Below are positions 4,036 through 5,186 of a stretch of 5,186 nucleotides of DNA, in pieces. The notes below the pieces were generated by a model. That model was not told the origin of the DNA, searched no databases, and saw only the letters and a program-made list of their open reading frames with translations. Within the stretch, counting starts at the first letter, position 1; the number at the start of each line of letters is the position of its first letter. The translations under genes and the position numbers were made by a program. Origin of the DNA: Chloroflexota bacterium (GTDB taxonomy: Bacteria; Chloroflexota; Anaerolineae; 4572-78; J111); contig RFJF01000331.1 of the NCBI GenBank assembly GCA_003695455.1, positions 1 to 5,186 on the forward strand, written 5' to 3'.

Positions 4036-5186
4036 ATGTCAAATTCAACACAACCGCCCAAACAAGGGAACACCGCGCTTGTAGCGGGGTTGGTTGCTCT
4101 GGTGGTGCTGCTGGGTCTGATTTTGCTGGCTGCGGTTCTGGGCCAGTCAGTTGGACAACGGGCCGCCACCGGCGCCACCACAGAAAAAGTAAACGCGCTG
4201 GCCAATTCTAATGATGACTGCGTGGTGTGCCACAAACGCTCCACCCCCGGAATTGTGGACCAGTACGGGCACAGTTCAATGGCCGCCGCCGAGGTGACGT
4301 GCCGCGACTGCCACGAAGTTGAAGCCGGATACCCCGGTTCAACCGAACACGAAGGCACCAGCGTGCTGGCCTCGCCTACGGCTGCCATGTGCGAAAAATG
4401 CCACACTGCTGAGGTTGCTCAATTCAATCAGAGCCGGCACGCTCTGCCGGCCTATGTGGCCATGGTTGGCACAGAAGATTTCACGGATGAGCAACTGGCC
4501 ATGTTTGAGGCCATTCCGGAAGGCGGCTTTGCCCCGGATAAAGCTCGAAACTCGCTGTACCACATGGAAGGGCCAGAAGTAACCCGCTTTGCCTGCCACG
4601 GCTGCCACAACGTTGGCAAACCGGCCGAAGACGGCTCGGTGGGGCAATGCCAAAAATGCCACTTGCGCCACGAATTCAGCCGTGAACAGGCCCGTAAACC
4701 GGAAACGTGCAACGCCTGTCACATTGGCCCGGACCACCCCCAGTGGGAAATTTACCAGGAATCACCGCACGGCATTGCTTACGCCACCGGCGGCGACAAG
4801 TGGAACTGGGATGCCGAACCCGGCACGCTTGATGTTCAGGATTTGCCGGCGGCCACCTGCGCTACCTGCCACATGAGCGGTTTTGGCGCCGCCAGCACCA
4901 CCCACGATGTGGGCGAGCGGCTGACATGGTACCTGTTTGCGCCCATCAGCAAACGCCGCCCCGGCTGGGAAGACAACAAAGTTCGGATGCAGAGTGTCTG
5001 CCTGGAGTGCCACAACAAGGAATTTGTGAACAACCTGTATGATGATGGCGATAAACTGGTAGAAAAAATCAACGCCTGGGTTGAAGAAAGTAACCAGATT
5101 GTGGCTCCGCTCAAGGAGAAAGGCTTGATGACGGACGCCCCGTTTGATGAACCCATTGACTTTACCTACTTCAACTTGTGGCATCA
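4036..5186 (+). CDS. hao: Membrane-anchored octaheme c-type cytochrome, hydroxylamine oxidoreductase (HAO) family, 3' end missing
   Basis: The frame stays open from ATG 4036 to the window end, giving 383 complete codons; family members are usually about 500-570 residues, so the C-terminus is missing. Residues ~13-36 are one uninterrupted hydrophobic segment without a clear cleavage site, suggesting an N-terminal anchor with the hemes outside the cytoplasmic membrane. Eight CxxCH heme c motifs begin at residues 62, 89, 119, 187, 205, 225, 275 and 322. Hallmarks of the HAO family are 'CVVCHKRSTPGIVDQY' at heme 1, 'VTCRDCH' at heme 2, and 'CNACHIGPDHPQWEIY' after heme 6, where D233-H234 resembles the conserved Asp-His of the active site. 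Nine further histidines (79, 105, 135, 176, 212, 234, 245, 290, 383) could supply distal heme ligands. Such enzymes either oxidise hydroxylamine or reduce nitrite/hydroxylamine. The C-terminal tyrosine that cross-links the P460 heme in true oxidases would lie beyond the window, so direction is undecided. 'hao' is used in the family sense only. Expression is probably controlled by the Crp-like site upstream. Confidence 0.9.
   Translation, partial: MSNSTQPPKQGNTALVAGLVALVVLLGLILLAAVLGQSVGQRAATGATTEKVNALANSNDDCVVCHKRSTPGIVDQYGHSSMAAAEVTCRDCHEVEAGYPGSTEHEGTSVLASPTAAMCEKCHTAEVAQFNQSRHALPAYVAMVGTEDFTDEQLAMFEAIPEGGFAPDKARNSLYHMEGPEVTRFACHGCHNVGKPAEDGSVGQCQKCHLRHEFSREQARKPETCNACHIGPDHPQWEIYQESPHGIAYATGGDKWNWDAEPGTLDVQDLPAATCATCHMSGFGAASTTHDVGERLTWYLFAPISKRRPGWEDNKVRMQSVCLECHNKEFVNNLYDDGDKLVEKINAWVEESNQIVAPLKEKGLMTDAPFDEPIDFTYFNLWH

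Noticed and set aside
4339..4737. - strand frame opposite the heme-binding region
   Set aside because: The + strand has eight CxxCH motifs in one continuous frame, which settles the coding strand.

Overview
The window looks like chromosomal DNA from a bacterium of moderately high GC content. It has four genes, all on the + strand, and one 426-bp non-coding stretch. Codon use favours GC-ending codons and the gene mix is environmental: an ABC-2 exporter, a secreted TolB-like beta-propeller protease and an octaheme cytochrome of the hydroxylamine oxidoreductase (HAO) family. My best guess is an uncultivated Chloroflexota (Anaerolineae-like) genome, but this rests on overall impression only. No rRNA, tRNA, CRISPR array, integrase or transposase is visible.

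Region 1 (1-3609) reads as one transcription unit. It holds the 3' end of an ABC exporter ATPase, an ABC-2 permease whose start overlaps the ATPase stop by 20 bp, a 36-bp gap made almost entirely of degenerate 7-bp tandem repeats, and a secreted two-domain protein. That protein has a six-bladed TolB/PD40 propeller at the N-terminus. Its C-terminal half carries the complete metal and catalytic motifs of the LAS/M15 metallopeptidases (SxHxxGxAxD and ExWH). A likely intrinsic terminator closes the unit at about 3659-3688.

Region 2 (3610-4035) is non-coding and clearly more AT-rich. It contains the terminator, then a perfect Crp/Fnr-superfamily operator (TGTGA-N6-TCACA, 3779-3794) centred exactly 41.5 bp upstream of the start site implied by a good -10 box (TACAAT). 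This is class II activator geometry. A second, one-mismatch site overlaps the -10. About 200 nt of potential leader RNA follow, with GC-rich hairpins and a perfect Shine-Dalgarno sequence that has no usable start codon after it.

Region 3 (4036-5186, runs off the end) encodes a membrane-anchored octaheme c-type cytochrome of the HAO family, with all eight CxxCH motifs inside the window. The C-terminal segment that separates true hydroxylamine oxidases from reductive relatives lies outside. The promoter and cytochrome together suggest nitrogen-oxide or redox-responsive respiration controlled by a Crp/Fnr/HcpR-type regulator. This unit is probably unrelated to the ABC/propeller-peptidase unit upstream.
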